Origin: Saprospiraceae bacterium
GTDB lineage: Bacteria; Bacteroidota; Bacteroidia; Chitinophagales; Saprospiraceae
NCBI GenBank assembly: GCA_016719855.1
Contig: JADJYH010000025.1
Coordinates: 47,680-111,679, forward strand
DNA: 64,000 bases
Direction of reading: 5' to 3'
The notes under the pieces are model-generated. The model made no database searches. It saw only the letters and a list, made by a program, of their open reading frames with translations, and was not told where the DNA came from. This document shows, in pieces, positions 38,351-47,635 of this stretch (positions within the stretch are counted from its first letter, which is position 1; the number at the start of each line of letters is the position of its first letter). The translations under genes were made by a program, and so were the position numbers.

Positions 38351-40081
38351 ATGCTTAAAAATATACCCTTTTTCCTCCTGTTCCTCCTCGGTTTTCTTTC
38401 TTGCAAAACCACTTCATTTATCCCAACGGGAAAAGCTGTCGAGCAGATTTCCGTGCACCGCATCGAGCAGATGCCCAACCTGCCAGAACCTTACCACCTG
38501 AAGGACTGGAAGCAGACCGCCTTGGATTTCGACGAATACGCCTTTGATTTTAACCAAAAAGGAAAGCACCTGCCGCTGATTTGGCTGGACTCCACCGGGC
38601 ATAATTTCAAGCAAACCACCTTCGGCATTTACACGGCCATCGGCGACGTGCGGGAAGGCCCCACCGTCAACCGTGGACAGAACCACGAGGCGCTCGGCGC
38701 ACAGGGCGCCATCCTCGGCGCAACGTTCATGGGCATTGACAAAAGCAAACAGGACGGGCGCAATTACGTGGGGATGCTCCGAAATTATTTCAACAAGGAC
38801 AGCGGCTGGAATATCGTGCAGAATTTCACCAACGAAAGCGCCCATATCGGCGGTGGATACGGCAATGATTATTGGTATGATGTGTTTAATAATGTGCTGT
38901 TTTATGCCGTCGCCAATTATTATCCAAAGGAGCCGGGTTTTGAGGAAATACAGCGCATAATTGCGGAGCAGTTTTATAAATCGGACTCCATATTGGGCAA
39001 TAATTACAGCTATTCTTTTTTCGATTTTAAAAATATGAAGCCCGGCAAAAGCCATATCCCGGCACAGGAGGATGTGGCTGCTGGTTATTCATTCATATTA
39101 TATGCCGCCTATCAAAAGTTCGGGGATGAGAAATACCTGCGAGCCGCAAAAAACGCCCTCACCGTGCTGGTGGGGCAAAAGGAAAACCGCAATTATGAAA
39201 TGTTCATGCCCTTCGGTGCTTACATGGCCGCCCGCATGAACGCTGAAACCGGGGCGAATTACGAGGTGCAAAAGTTCCTCAACTGGACGCTCGACGGCGA
39301 TGCCGTGGGCCGTGAAGGCTGGGGCGTCATCGTCGGGAACTGGGGCGGCTACGACGTGAGCGGTATCACTGGCAGCACCACCCACAACGGCGGTTACGGC
39401 TTCTGCATGAACACCTTCGACCTCGCTTTGCCGCTCGCACCGATGCTGCGCTACGACCAGCGCTACGCCCGGTCGGTCGGGAAACTGCTACTGAATGCCG
39501 CCAATGCCGCACGCCTATTTTACCCCAACGAAATCCCCGACTCGTTGCAAGCACTACCCAAGCAAAAAGCCATCACCAAAAACGTCATCGCTTACGAGGG
39601 GCTTATCAAGGAATCCATTTACCCAGAATTCAAAGGCATCACGCCATTTGCGCAGGGAGACGGCCCACTTTGGGCACCCGGTATGCCGCAGGAGACCATG
39701 TTTTCGGTTTATGGCAGTGGGCATGTGGGCATCTTCGGGGCCATCATTGAGCCGACGAACGTGGAGCGGATTCTGCGCATTGACTGCGTGGCAACGGACA
39801 TGTATTTGAAGCAAAAGGCTTATCCGACCTACCTTTTTTATAACCCATTTCCCGGCTCAAAAAATGTGACGACCGACGTGGGAAACAAGGTCGTTGATAT
39901 TTACGACACCGTAAACCGCACCATGCTAATGACCAATGTGAAGGGCAAAGTGGACTTTGATATTACAGGGGACAGCGCCCGGTTGCTGGTGTACGTGCCT
40001 GCGGGAAGCAAGTTCAGCAAGTCCAATGGGAGGTTGCAGGCGGATGGAGTTGTGGTGGATTTCAAGTACGGCATTGATTAG
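38351..40081 (+). CDS. Lipoprotein paralogue of the unrecognised glycan-locus family
   Basis: 576 residues from the ATG at 38351, which opens a lipoprotein signal (MLKNIPFFLLFLLGFLSC). It lacks LamG, PKD and T9SS parts and so defines the core family domain shared with the protein at 28315: QMPNLPEPYHLKDWKQTALDFD, GGYGNDYWYDVFNN, FGAYMAARMNAE, GWGVIVGNWGGYDV, NAANAARLFYPNEIPDSLQ and a C-terminal beta domain (YPTYLFYNPFPGSKNV). Anchored in the outer or inner membrane. Its place after GH130 and MFS suggests glycan breakdown, but the reaction is not known to me. Confidence 0.8.
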   Translation: MLKNIPFFLLFLLGFLSCKTTSFIPTGKAVEQISVHRIEQMPNLPEPYHLKDWKQTALDFDEYAFDFNQKGKHLPLIWLDSTGHNFKQTTFGIYTAIGDVREGPTVNRGQNHEALGAQGAILGATFMGIDKSKQDGRNYVGMLRNYFNKDSGWNIVQNFTNESAHIGGGYGNDYWYDVFNNVLFYAVANYYPKEPGFEEIQRIIAEQFYKSDSILGNNYSYSFFDFKNMKPGKSHIPAQEDVAAGYSFILYAAYQKFGDEKYLRAAKNALTVLVGQKENRNYEMFMPFGAYMAARMNAETGANYEVQKFLNWTLDGDAVGREGWGVIVGNWGGYDVSGITGSTTHNGGYGFCMNTFDLALPLAPMLRYDQRYARSVGKLLLNAANAARLFYPNEIPDSLQALPKQKAITKNVIAYEGLIKESIYPEFKGITPFAQGDGPLWAPGMPQETMFSVYGSGHVGIFGAIIEPTNVERILRIDCVATDMYLKQKAYPTYLFYNPFPGSKNVTTDVGNKVVDIYDTVNRTMLMTNVKGKVDFDITGDSARLLVYVPAGSKFSKSNGRLQADGVVVDFKYGID

Positions 40082-40105
40082 GTTTGGCGGCGATTGCTTT
40101 GTCTT

Positions 40106-41153
40106 TCAGCAAATCCTCGGCAACTGCTCCCCGGGCAGCATGCCCACCACCCGCCGACCACCGATGCGGCTGCTCAAAACTACCTGGCCCGGATTGGTGG
40201 CTGCCACTTCACCGATGATGGCGGCGAATTTACCTTTTTCGTCTTTTCGTAAAACCTCGACAGTTGCATCTGCTATATCCGGGGAAACAATGGCGATGAA
40301 AATGCCCTCGTTGGCAACGTAGAGTGGGTCAAGCCCGAGCATCTCGCAGGCACCCTCAACCTGCTCGTTTACTGGTATTTGCGACTGATTCAGGTGCATG
40401 CCAAAGCCACTTTTTTAGCGATTTCATTGAGGGTGGTGGCCACGCCTCCCTCGTTGGGTCTCGAAGAAAATGGATGTCACTCCCAAATTTGTCGAGGAGC
40501 TTTTTACCAAAAATTCAGGTAAGTGCTGTCGCTGAACAGGTCCGTTTCAAACTCCAAACCCTGCCGAACAGACAGAATGGTGATGCCATGGGTAGCCACT
40601 TCCCCGCTGACGATGATTTTGTCGCCGGGCTGGATTCGGCTGGTGTGAATATTTGCCGAAGGATGCACCTTGCCAATTCCCGTCGTGTTGATGAAAACCT
40701 GGTCGCCCTTTCCCTTTTCCACCACCTTGGTATCGCCGGTCACGATTTTCACTCCGGACAGGTCAGCGGCATGTCGAATGCTGACGAGGAGTTCCCAAAA
40801 ATCTGCCATGCTCAGACCTTCTTCCAAGATAAAACCAAGCGACAGGTATTGAGGAATAGCACCGCACATGGCCAAGTCGTTCACCGTGCCATGGACAGCC
40901 AAACTGCCGATATTTCCACCGGGAAAAAAATTGGCGACACCACGTAACTGTCCGTTGAGAATGCCACTTTGCCTGTGATGTCGAGCATAGCGCCATCGTG
41001 CTGCTCGTCCAAGTACTCGTTGCCAAACAGTTTGAACACCCCCGCCTCCAGCAATCGGTGCGTCAGCAAGCCGCCACTGCCATGCCCCAATGTGATGACA
41101 TCGAAGTCGAGCTGCGGCATCGGGCAGTTGAGTTGTATGGACGGTTTTGTCAT
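40106..41153 (-). CDS. hypE: Hydrogenase maturation protein HypE (four frameshifts)
   Basis: 349 residues, the family length, if four single-base breaks are bridged: near 40924 (restoring FFPGGNIGSLAVHGTVNDLAM), 40507, 40448 (restoring RDPTRGGVATTLNEIA) and 40412 (restoring SGFGMHLNQSQIPV). It opens with DFDVITLGHGSGG and ends PGEQLPRIC, whose last Cys is the residue that is carbamoylated and dehydrated to a thiocyanate. HypE receives the carbamoyl group from HypF and passes cyanide to iron in the HypC-HypD complex. Separated from hypD by maeB and two palindromic elements. Four indels in one gene is extreme even here; true decay cannot be excluded. Confidence 0.9.
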
Positions 41154-41236
41154 TTTATTTAGAACAATGGGAGGTTTTATTCAAAGTGAACTGAACGTGA
41201 ATTCACAAATTAAACCTTAGGATTGTCAGGAGTGTA

Positions 41237-41377
41237 GCCGCAGAGCGGCTGTCATATTTGTAGCAAAATGTAAAAGATTCGTTCAGCACCAGCGGTGCGA
41301 AATATGATATTACGCACCGTTGGTGCTGAACGGTCCGTTTTTGGCCGCATCTACAAATATGACCGCCGCTCTGCGGC
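41237..41377. repeat. Nested palindromic element downstream of maeB
   Basis: Outer arms 41237-41263 and 41351-41377 (27 bp, one mismatch, beginning GCCGCAGAGCGGC) enclose an inner hairpin with 19-bp arms at 41281-41299 and 41313-41331 (one mismatch, beginning GTTCAGCACCAGCGG). A partial copy lies on the other side of maeB. Confidence 0.85.
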
Positions 41378-41397
41378 TTTGAATCCCCGAATTCACA

Positions 41398-43689
41398 TTA
41401 TCTACCGTTTTCCTCCAAGGACTGAGCATCTACCGATGTAATGGCCGCCATGTTTATGATATTTTCCACCTCGCCGCCTTTTGGGAGCATGTGGATGGGC
41501 TTGGCCAAGCCAACGATCAGTGGTCCGATGGAATGCGCACTGCTCATGTGCCGCACCAACCTCAAGCTGATGTTTGCAGCGTCCAAGTTGGGGAAAATCA
41601 GCAGGTTCGGGCGTCGTTTGATATTGGCAAACGGATAACTTTCGGCCAGAATATCGGGATTGAAAGCCACATCGGGTTGAACAGGCCCGTCAATCATCAG
41701 GTCGGGCCGTAGGATTCGCACCTTTTCCACCGCTTCCCGCACCTTGTCCGTTTCCGGGGAACGAACGGAACCGAAGTTTGAAAAGGAAAGCATCGCAATC
41801 CTCGGCTCAATTTTCATACGCTCCATTTCCTCAGCGGCGAGCAGGGTAATTTCGACCAGTTGATTGGCGTCTGGATTGATGTTCACGGCGGCATCTGCGA
41901 AGACGTATGTTTTTCGCTCGTGCTGGAGCAGGTACATGCCTGCCACCAGCTTGCCTACTTTTTTCGGGCCAATGATTTGCAGTGCAGGACGCAGCACGTC
42001 CACGTAGTTCACGGTGACGCCAGCCACCATGCCGTCTGCATGACCTTGCTGCACCATCATGGTGCCGAAATAGAGAAAGTTCCGCAAGTCATAGTCTGCT
42101 TGGCTCAGGGTGACGCCTTTTCGCTGTCGCAAACGGTAGTATTCCTTCACATAACTGTCCCAATGGGGCCAATTTTGCGGTTCGATGATTTCAATACCTT
42201 CTGCGCTGTGGCGAAGCTCCTCGAAATGCTGCAATAGTTCCGTTTTGCTTTTTGCCAAAAGAACGGGACGGGCATAGCCTTCCTGCACGATTTCGCTGGC
42301 GGCCCAAATAATTTTCGGGTGGTCGGCCTCTGGAAAGACGATGCGCTTGGGCGCTTTTTTTGCCAAAATGTAAATATTGCGCATGAATTCCCTCGACCAG
42401 TCCACCTTCTCCCGCAGGGATTCCCGGTAGGCTTCGATGTCAATTTGCTGGCGGGCCACGCCGCTGAGCATGGCAGCCTCGGCCACTGCGGAGGCGGTTG
42501 TAACAAGTACCCGGTAGTCGAACGGCTTGGGAATGATGTAATCTGGCCCAAAAGTCAGGCTCATGTCGTCGTAGGCCCGCTTCACGGAGTCGGGTACTTC
42601 CTCCTTCGCCAAACTGGCCAATGCCTTTGCGGCAGCCATTTTCATTTCTTCGTTGATGGTGGTCGCCTCCACGTCCAAGGCACCTCGGAAGATGTATGGG
42701 AACCCCAGCACATTGTTCACCTGGTTGGGGTAGTCGCTGCGGCCCGTGGCCATGATGGCATCCGGACGGGCGCCCCGTGCATCTGGATAGCTGATTTCCG
42801 GGTCAGGGTTTGCCATCGCAACAATGATGGGACGTGCTGCCATTTGTTGCAGCATTTCTGGCGTAAGCACTCCTTTGGCCGACATTCCACAGAAAACATC
42901 AGCACCTATCAAGGCATCGTCAAGGGTTCTTGCAGCCGTTTTTCTGAAAAACTTTTGCTTGTACTTGTTGCTGTCTTCATCCCCTCGCCCTTCCCAGAGG
43001 ACGCCTTTCCGGTCAACCATCAGGATGTTTTCCAAATTGACACCCAATGTGATATAAAAATTGGCGCAAGCAATACCCGCAGCTCCCGCTCCACTTACGA
43101 CCAACTTCACGCCCCCAATTTCTTTGTCAGCCAGTTCGAGGGCATTGAGCAGCGCTGCGCCGGAAATGATGGCCGTACCATGCTGGTCGTCATGGAAAAC
43201 CGGGATGTCCAGCTCCCTTTTCAAGGTTTCTTCAATGTAAAAACATTCGGGCGCCTTGATGTCTTCCAAGTTGATGCCGCCGAATGTTGGGGAAATGTTC
43301 TTCACCGTGCGAATGACCTCATCGGGGTCTTCCGAGTTGATTTCGATGTCAAACACATCAATATCTGCGAACCGTTTGAACAGGATACCTTTGCCCTCCA
43401 TGACCGGTTTGCCCGCAAGGGCGCCGATATTGCCGAGGCCCAGCACGGCAGTCCCGTTGCTCACCACAGCCACCAAGTTGCCCTTGGCGGTGTAACGTCG
43501 GGCGAGTGCAGGGTCCCTCGCAATCTCAAGGCAAGGCTCTGCCACACCAGGCGTGTAGGCAAGCGACAGGTCGCCCTGCGTGACGCATGGCTTGGTAGCC
43601 ACGACTTCGATTTTGCCCCTTCGGGGAAATTCGTGGTAATACAATGCCGCTTTTCGCAGCCCTTCTTTTTTGCTATCTTCCTGATTCAT
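41398..43689 (-). CDS. maeB: NADP-dependent malic enzyme with phosphotransacetylase-like domain (MaeB)
   Basis: 763 residues from the ATG at 43687-43689 (MNQEDSKKEGLRKAALYYHEFPRRGKIEV). The malic enzyme part (about 1-430) has TQGDLSLAYTPGVAEPC, GTAVLGLGNIGALAGKPVMEGK, HDDQHGTA and VVSGAGAAGIACANFY; the C-terminal part (about 430-763) resembles phosphate acetyltransferase and is usually regulatory (it senses acetyl-CoA). It converts malate to pyruvate and CO2 and makes NADPH. Placed between hypD and hypE, on the same strand, with related palindromic elements on both sides. A metabolic tie to hydrogen use is possible, but simple insertion explains the position as well. Confidence 0.95.
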   Translation of the reverse strand: MNQEDSKKEGLRKAALYYHEFPRRGKIEVVATKPCVTQGDLSLAYTPGVAEPCLEIARDPALARRYTAKGNLVAVVSNGTAVLGLGNIGALAGKPVMEGKGILFKRFADIDVFDIEINSEDPDEVIRTVKNISPTFGGINLEDIKAPECFYIEETLKRELDIPVFHDDQHGTAIISGAALLNALELADKEIGGVKLVVSGAGAAGIACANFYITLGVNLENILMVDRKGVLWEGRGDEDSNKYKQKFFRKTAARTLDDALIGADVFCGMSAKGVLTPEMLQQMAARPIIVAMANPDPEISYPDARGARPDAIMATGRSDYPNQVNNVLGFPYIFRGALDVEATTINEEMKMAAAKALASLAKEEVPDSVKRAYDDMSLTFGPDYIIPKPFDYRVLVTTASAVAEAAMLSGVARQQIDIEAYRESLREKVDWSREFMRNIYILAKKAPKRIVFPEADHPKIIWAASEIVQEGYARPVLLAKSKTELLQHFEELRHSAEGIEIIEPQNWPHWDSYVKEYYRLRQRKGVTLSQADYDLRNFLYFGTMMVQQGHADGMVAGVTVNYVDVLRPALQIIGPKKVGKLVAGMYLLQHERKTYVFADAAVNINPDANQLVEITLLAAEEMERMKIEPRIAMLSFSNFGSVRSPETDKVREAVEKVRILRPDLMIDGPVQPDVAFNPDILAESYPFANIKRRPNLLIFPNLDAANISLRLVRHMSSAHSIGPLIVGLAKPIHMLPKGGEVENIINMAAITSVDAQSLEENGR

Positions 43690-43729
43690 AATCTTGTTAT
43701 TAACGGGGTTTGGGAAAATGCAATGTTCG

Positions 43730-43822
43730 CCCAGCGGTGCGAAATTATATTTCGCGGGCTGCCGTTTGGCCAAATCTACAAATATTGCCGCCGCTCTGCG
43801 GCTTTGAATCCCCAAATTCATT
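43730..43822. repeat. Partial copy of the palindromic element upstream of maeB
   Basis: CTACAAATAT.GCCGCCGCTCTGCGGC at 43776-43802 and the following CTTTGAATCCCC match the right arm and tail of the 41237-41377 element almost base for base; CCAGCGGTGCGAAAT at 43731-43745 matches its inner arm. The outer left arm is missing. Confidence 0.75.
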
Positions 43823-43928
43823 TGTTTAAGGTTTCCTTTCAAGGGCCAAAGTCGAACTATGCGCAACCCTTGAGGATGATTTTTGACAGCTTGGTGGCGT
43901 ATTTTTATCATCCTTTTTAGCGATAAAA

Positions 43929-45026
43929 TCACACGGGTTCCGCTGCCCTCGCAAAATGGAAATACGCTGCGCAAGCGCCTTCCGACGACACCATCGGTGC
44001 GCCGAGCGGATGTTCTGGGGTGCATTTCGTTCCGAAATTTGGGCAGTCGAACGGTTTTTTCAAGCCCTTCATGATGGAGCCTGCTATGCACTCCTTGTTC
44101 TCCTCGACGGCCTGCAAATGAAGGTGAAACCTGCGCCGTGCGTCGAATTCCGCATAGCTTTCGTTGACTTCATAGCCGCTCATTGGGATAGTGCCGATGC
44201 CCCGCCAGTCCCGGTCGGCAACCTCGAAGACCTGCCCGATGGTTTGCTGCGCCAGCAAGTTGCCTTCCCGCTGCACGACCCGGGCGTACTGGTTTTCAAG
44301 GTTCGCCTCGCCTTTTTCCAGTTGCCGCACAGCCATCAAAATCCCTTGCAACAAATCCACTGGTTCAAAACCGGTGATGACGATGGGCACCTGGTATTTT
44401 TCCACTACTGGGAAATACTCCTCCGTGCCCATGATGGTGCAAACATGCCCTGCTGCCAGGAAGGCGTCAATCACGTTTTCCGGGTCGCCCAAAATAGCTT
44501 CCATCGCTGGCGGCACCAGTACGTGCGAGGCAAGGATGCTGTAATTTTTCACCCCCAGCATTTTTGCCTGCACCACGGAAAGCGCGTTGGCCGGGGCAGT
44601 CGTCTCGAAGCCGACGGCGAAGAAAACCACCTGCTTTTCGGGGTGCTCCTGCGCCAGTTTTACGGCTTCGAGCGGTGAGTAGAGGATGCGCACGTCGGCA
44701 CCCTTCGCCTTGGCCTCCAGCAGGCTTTTTTTCGACCCCGGTACCCGCAGCATATCGCCGAAGGAGCAGAGGATAACCCCCTCATTTTCAGCGAGATAGA
44801 TGGCTTCGTCAATGATGCCGAGCGGTGTCACGCAGACGGGACAGCCTGGGCCGTGAACCATCGTGATGAGCTTCGGCAGCAGGTCGAGGATGCCGTTTTT
44901 GACCAGACTGTGCGTCTGCCCACCACAGATTTCCATGATTGTCCACGGTCGAGTGGTGGTGCGGTGAAGCTCGTCCAGGTACTCGTGAACGACCTCGGCG
45001 TTGCGGTATTCGGTAAGGTATTTCAT
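43929..45026 (-). CDS. hypD: Hydrogenase maturation protein HypD
   Basis: 365 residues, full length. Family motifs: EICGGQTHS (Cys 34), HGPGCPVCVTP (Cys 62, Cys 65), GFETTAPANA, and the C-terminal Fe-S ligands in CPNFGTKCTPEHPLGAPMVSSEGACAAY. HypD carries a [4Fe-4S] cluster and, with HypC, is the scaffold on which CO and two CN are added to iron. Its start overlaps the end of hypC by four bases (ATGA), which points to translational coupling. Confidence 0.97.
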   Translation of the reverse strand: MKYLTEYRNAEVVHEYLDELHRTTTRPWTIMEICGGQTHSLVKNGILDLLPKLITMVHGPGCPVCVTPLGIIDEAIYLAENEGVILCSFGDMLRVPGSKKSLLEAKAKGADVRILYSPLEAVKLAQEHPEKQVVFFAVGFETTAPANALSVVQAKMLGVKNYSILASHVLVPPAMEAILGDPENVIDAFLAAGHVCTIMGTEEYFPVVEKYQVPIVITGFEPVDLLQGILMAVRQLEKGEANLENQYARVVQREGNLLAQQTIGQVFEVADRDWRGIGTIPMSGYEVNESYAEFDARRRFHLHLQAVEENKECIAGSIMKGLKKPFDCPNFGTKCTPEHPLGAPMVSSEGACAAYFHFARAAEPV

Positions 45027-45307
45027 CGTTTTCCCGTTTTAGGGTTGGGTTGCTGCGTCTCCTCGCCCAAGTCCGCCAGCTCTCCTAACTGTTGGATGTA
45101 CTCGAACGTTTTTTGCGCCTCCGCTTCGTCCACCACGCTGATGGCAACGCCGACGTGGACAAGCACGTAATCGCCGACTTGCGCCGTTGGCACCATCGAG
45201 AGGTTGACTTCCTTGTGGATGCCGCCAAAGGAGACTTTGCCGACCCTGAAGGTTTCATCCAACTGGGCGGTGATGGCAGTGATTTTTCCTGGAATGGCTA
45301 AGCACAT
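45023..45307 (-). CDS. hypC: Hydrogenase maturation chaperone HypC
   Basis: 94 residues. MCLAIPGKI with the functional Cys 2, then VSFGGIHKEVNLSMVP and VGDYVLVHVGVAISVVDEAEAQKT. It partners HypD and delivers the iron centre to the large subunit. Overlaps hypD by 4 bases. Only one hypC is in the window although there are two hydrogenases, so it may serve both. Confidence 0.97.
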   Translation of the reverse strand: MCLAIPGKITAITAQLDETFRVGKVSFGGIHKEVNLSMVPTAQVGDYVLVHVGVAISVVDEAEAQKTFEYIQQLGELADLGEETQQPNPKTGKR

Positions 45308-45320
45308 GGTCGTGGTTTTG

Positions 45321-45344
45321 CCCCTGACCCCTAAAGGGGAACCT
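45321..45344. repeat. Third copy of the 24-bp dispersed repeat
   Basis: Same 24 bases as 28134-28157 (CCCCTGACCCCTAAAGGGGA and on). Lies in the hypC-hypF gap. Confidence 0.85.
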
Positions 45345-45424
45345 CCTCTACTACTGTGAAAACAGTTGTCAGTGATGGTTCCACTTCAGGTTTCAGGTTT
45401 GTTAAATTACGTAAGTTGCTGATA

Positions 45425-45562
45425 GCAGCGGCAGCGCCGCAAAATATTTGTAGCATATTAGTTGACCAGTAATCTCAGGTGCAGCGCACCGGAATATTTC
45501 GGTGCGCTGCACCTGAGAGAGATTTCTCAAAAGGTTCTACAAAGTTTTCGCAGCGCTGCTGC
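45425..45562. repeat. Nested palindromic element overlapping the end of hypF
   Basis: Outer arms 45425-45453 (ending ATTTGTAG) and 45537-45562 (starting CTACAAA) are imperfect; the inner hairpin is perfect, with 18-bp arms at 45474-45491 and 45500-45517 (CTCAGGTGCAGCGCACCG) and an 8-base loop. Same design as the elements beside maeB. The hypF stop codon (45475-45477) is in the inner arm. Confidence 0.85.
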
Positions 45563-47612
45563 TTATCCGCAACTTGGATTAAATAAGCAACCGCCAACTG
45601 CCCGAATGAAATGCACTCGTCATTTGGCGATAATTCTTTGTGAAAAAACAGGTCGTATTTGCCGCCTAATTCATTGATTATCAAATCAATCAGCAGGGAA
45701 TTTTGAAAAACGCCGCCGCTGAACGCCAGCCGCCGAACGCCGTGCCGGGCAGCCATTTCACCCACATATTTGGCGAGTGAAAGGTGGAAATCAAAAGCAA
45801 TTTGGCACTTGTCAACACCAGCTCGAAGGTCGGCAACGACATTTTTTACGATGATCTTCGGGGTTAGACTTCCCAAGTTTTTAAAACTTGGGAAGTCTTT
45901 TGGAACCGCTTTCCTCGCCAGCGACTCCAATCGCATTGCAGCCTCGCCCTCAAAACTGGACTTCGACTGCAGGCCCAGTAGCGCCGCCACGCCATCGAAA
46001 AGGCGACCTACACTGGAGGTCAGCAGCCTGTCAGGATTTGCAAGCAGTTTTTGGTAAAACACCCATTCCATTTCGGAGAAATGCGGTCGCAACAGCGCCT
46101 CCGCCTCCGGCAAATCGTGGCACAGAGCCAGTGCCGACAGCCTCGGTTCCCTCGACATTTTATCGCCCAGCAGGTGGGGAAAGTATTCGAAATGCGATGC
46201 CCGTTCGAAGCCGCCGTTTTCAAAAAGGAAAAACTCGCCGCCCCAAATATTGCCGTCATCGCCCCAGCCCGTGCCGTCCCAGATGACGCCGAGCACGGGT
46301 TCTTCGCCCGCAAGTAGCTCATTTTCACCAAGAACGGCGGCGAAGTGGGCGATGTGGTGCTGCACTTCCAGCACCGGAACTCCCCATTTTTCAGCTAGCG
46401 AGCGGCCCGTTGCGGAGGAAAAATAACTGGGGTGTTTGTCCAAAATCACATGCCCCGGTTGGGCATCGAACAAGCGAAGGAAATGTTGAAGCGTTTTTTC
46501 AAAATTCTCTTGCGTGTCGAGGCTTTCGAGGTCGCCGAGGTACTGGCTGATGTAGGTGTTGCCCTTGTGCTGCAGTGAAAACGTGCTTTTCATGTCGGCG
46601 CCCATTGCCAGGTGCGTGCCTTGCCAGCCATCAAAGCTGTGGTGGATATGCGTCGGCGCAAAACCACGGGAGCGGCGCAGCACAATCCGCTGCTGGTTTT
46701 CGGGAGAGAACTGCACCACACTGTCGTCCTGTGGCAGGAGGATTTCCCGGTTGTTTGTCAAAAAACCATCCACGAAACCGCCCAAGTTTTCCAGGGCTTT
46801 TTCATCCTCAAAAAAAATAGGGGAGCCGCTCAAGTTGCCGCTCGTGGCAACGATGGGCTTGCCCCATTCCGACAAAATCAGCTCGAACAACGGGGTGTAC
46901 GGCTGCATCGCCCCGATGCGGTCGAGGTGCGGCGCAACCTCTCCCACAGCAATGCCGCTAGCTGGTCGCTCCCGCAGTTGGAACAGCACGATGGGGCTTT
47001 CGATGCTCGAAAATTCGGTGGCCGCTGCGTCGCTGACAAGCGCATCTTTTTTCAACATTTCGAGGTTCGGGTACATCAAAGCGAAGGGCTTTGTGGGGCG
47101 GTTTTTTCGCTGGCGCAATGTGGCTACCGCAGCCGGATTCGTGGCGTCGCAGATGAGCAAGTAGCCGCCAATGCCCTTCACGGCTACTATTTTGCCATCG
47201 GCTAATGCATTGATTGTCAGTGTGATGCAGTCTTGAGCGGTTAAGTTAGGAGGCAACTTCAAGTTGCCTCCTAACTTGGACTGCCAGCCCAACTCCACTG
47301 CACAATGGGGGTAAGCAAGAGGTTGGCGCTGCCCGTTTTTTGGCTATCAATAATTTGAAAATCAGTGAATTGAGCGGTTTTGACGTGTTGCATCGAGTGC
47401 TTCAAAACCCTGGCCCGCACTGGCCTTTCAGCGATAAGTTTTTGGTGAAAAAAATGAGCGAGACCTTCTTCAGCGTTGAAAAAAACATGCACTCCATCCA
47501 TCCCGTTGCTCACCGTTCCAGCGATGCCGAGCGATTTCGCCAGTCGGTACACGAAAGGGCGAAATCCAACGCCTTGGACTTGGCCTTCAATATGGAGGTG
47601 AAAAGTGTGCAT
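45475..47612 (-). CDS. hypF: Carbamoyltransferase HypF lacking its zinc-finger region (one break)
   Basis: Starts at the ATG of 47610-47612. The acylphosphatase domain (MHTFHLHIEGQVQGVGFRPFVYRLAKSLG) runs to SANLLLTP, exactly where the first Cys motif (LTPD..LC..C) should begin. Instead a 35-bp palindrome (47243-47277) and a frame change follow, and the sequence resumes at the YrdC domain (ALADGKIVAVKGIGGYLLICDATN). The Kae1-like C-terminal part has VQHHIAHFAAVL, GVIWDGTGWGDDGNIWGGEF and AFSGGVFQN. All zinc-finger cysteines are absent. A second palindrome lies in the Kae1 part, and the final 30 residues or so are encoded by a palindromic element. HypF makes the carbamoyl group for HypE. Activity without the zinc fingers is doubtful; a deletion in assembly is the alternative. 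Confidence 0.92.
45866..45898. repeat. 33-bp perfect palindrome inside hypF
   Basis: AGACTTCCCAAGTTTT (45866-45881), one base, and its exact complement (45883-45898). It encodes about eleven residues around DFPSFKNLGSLT in frame, in a loop of the Kae1-like part. Confidence 0.9.
47243..47277. repeat. 35-bp perfect palindrome in hypF at the zinc-finger position
   Basis: AAGTTAGGAGGCAACTT (47243-47259), one base, then its exact complement (47261-47277). It takes the place of the domain that carries eight cysteines in other HypF proteins and encodes SKLGGNLKLPPNL. Confidence 0.9.
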
Positions 47613-47635
47613 TTTGCTATTTAAAAAAGACTCGG

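Noticed and set aside
42319..43920. 533-codon open frame antisense to maeB
   Set aside because: It is the shadow of a strongly conserved malic enzyme on the other strand; it has no family likeness, and its composition follows the codons of maeB.
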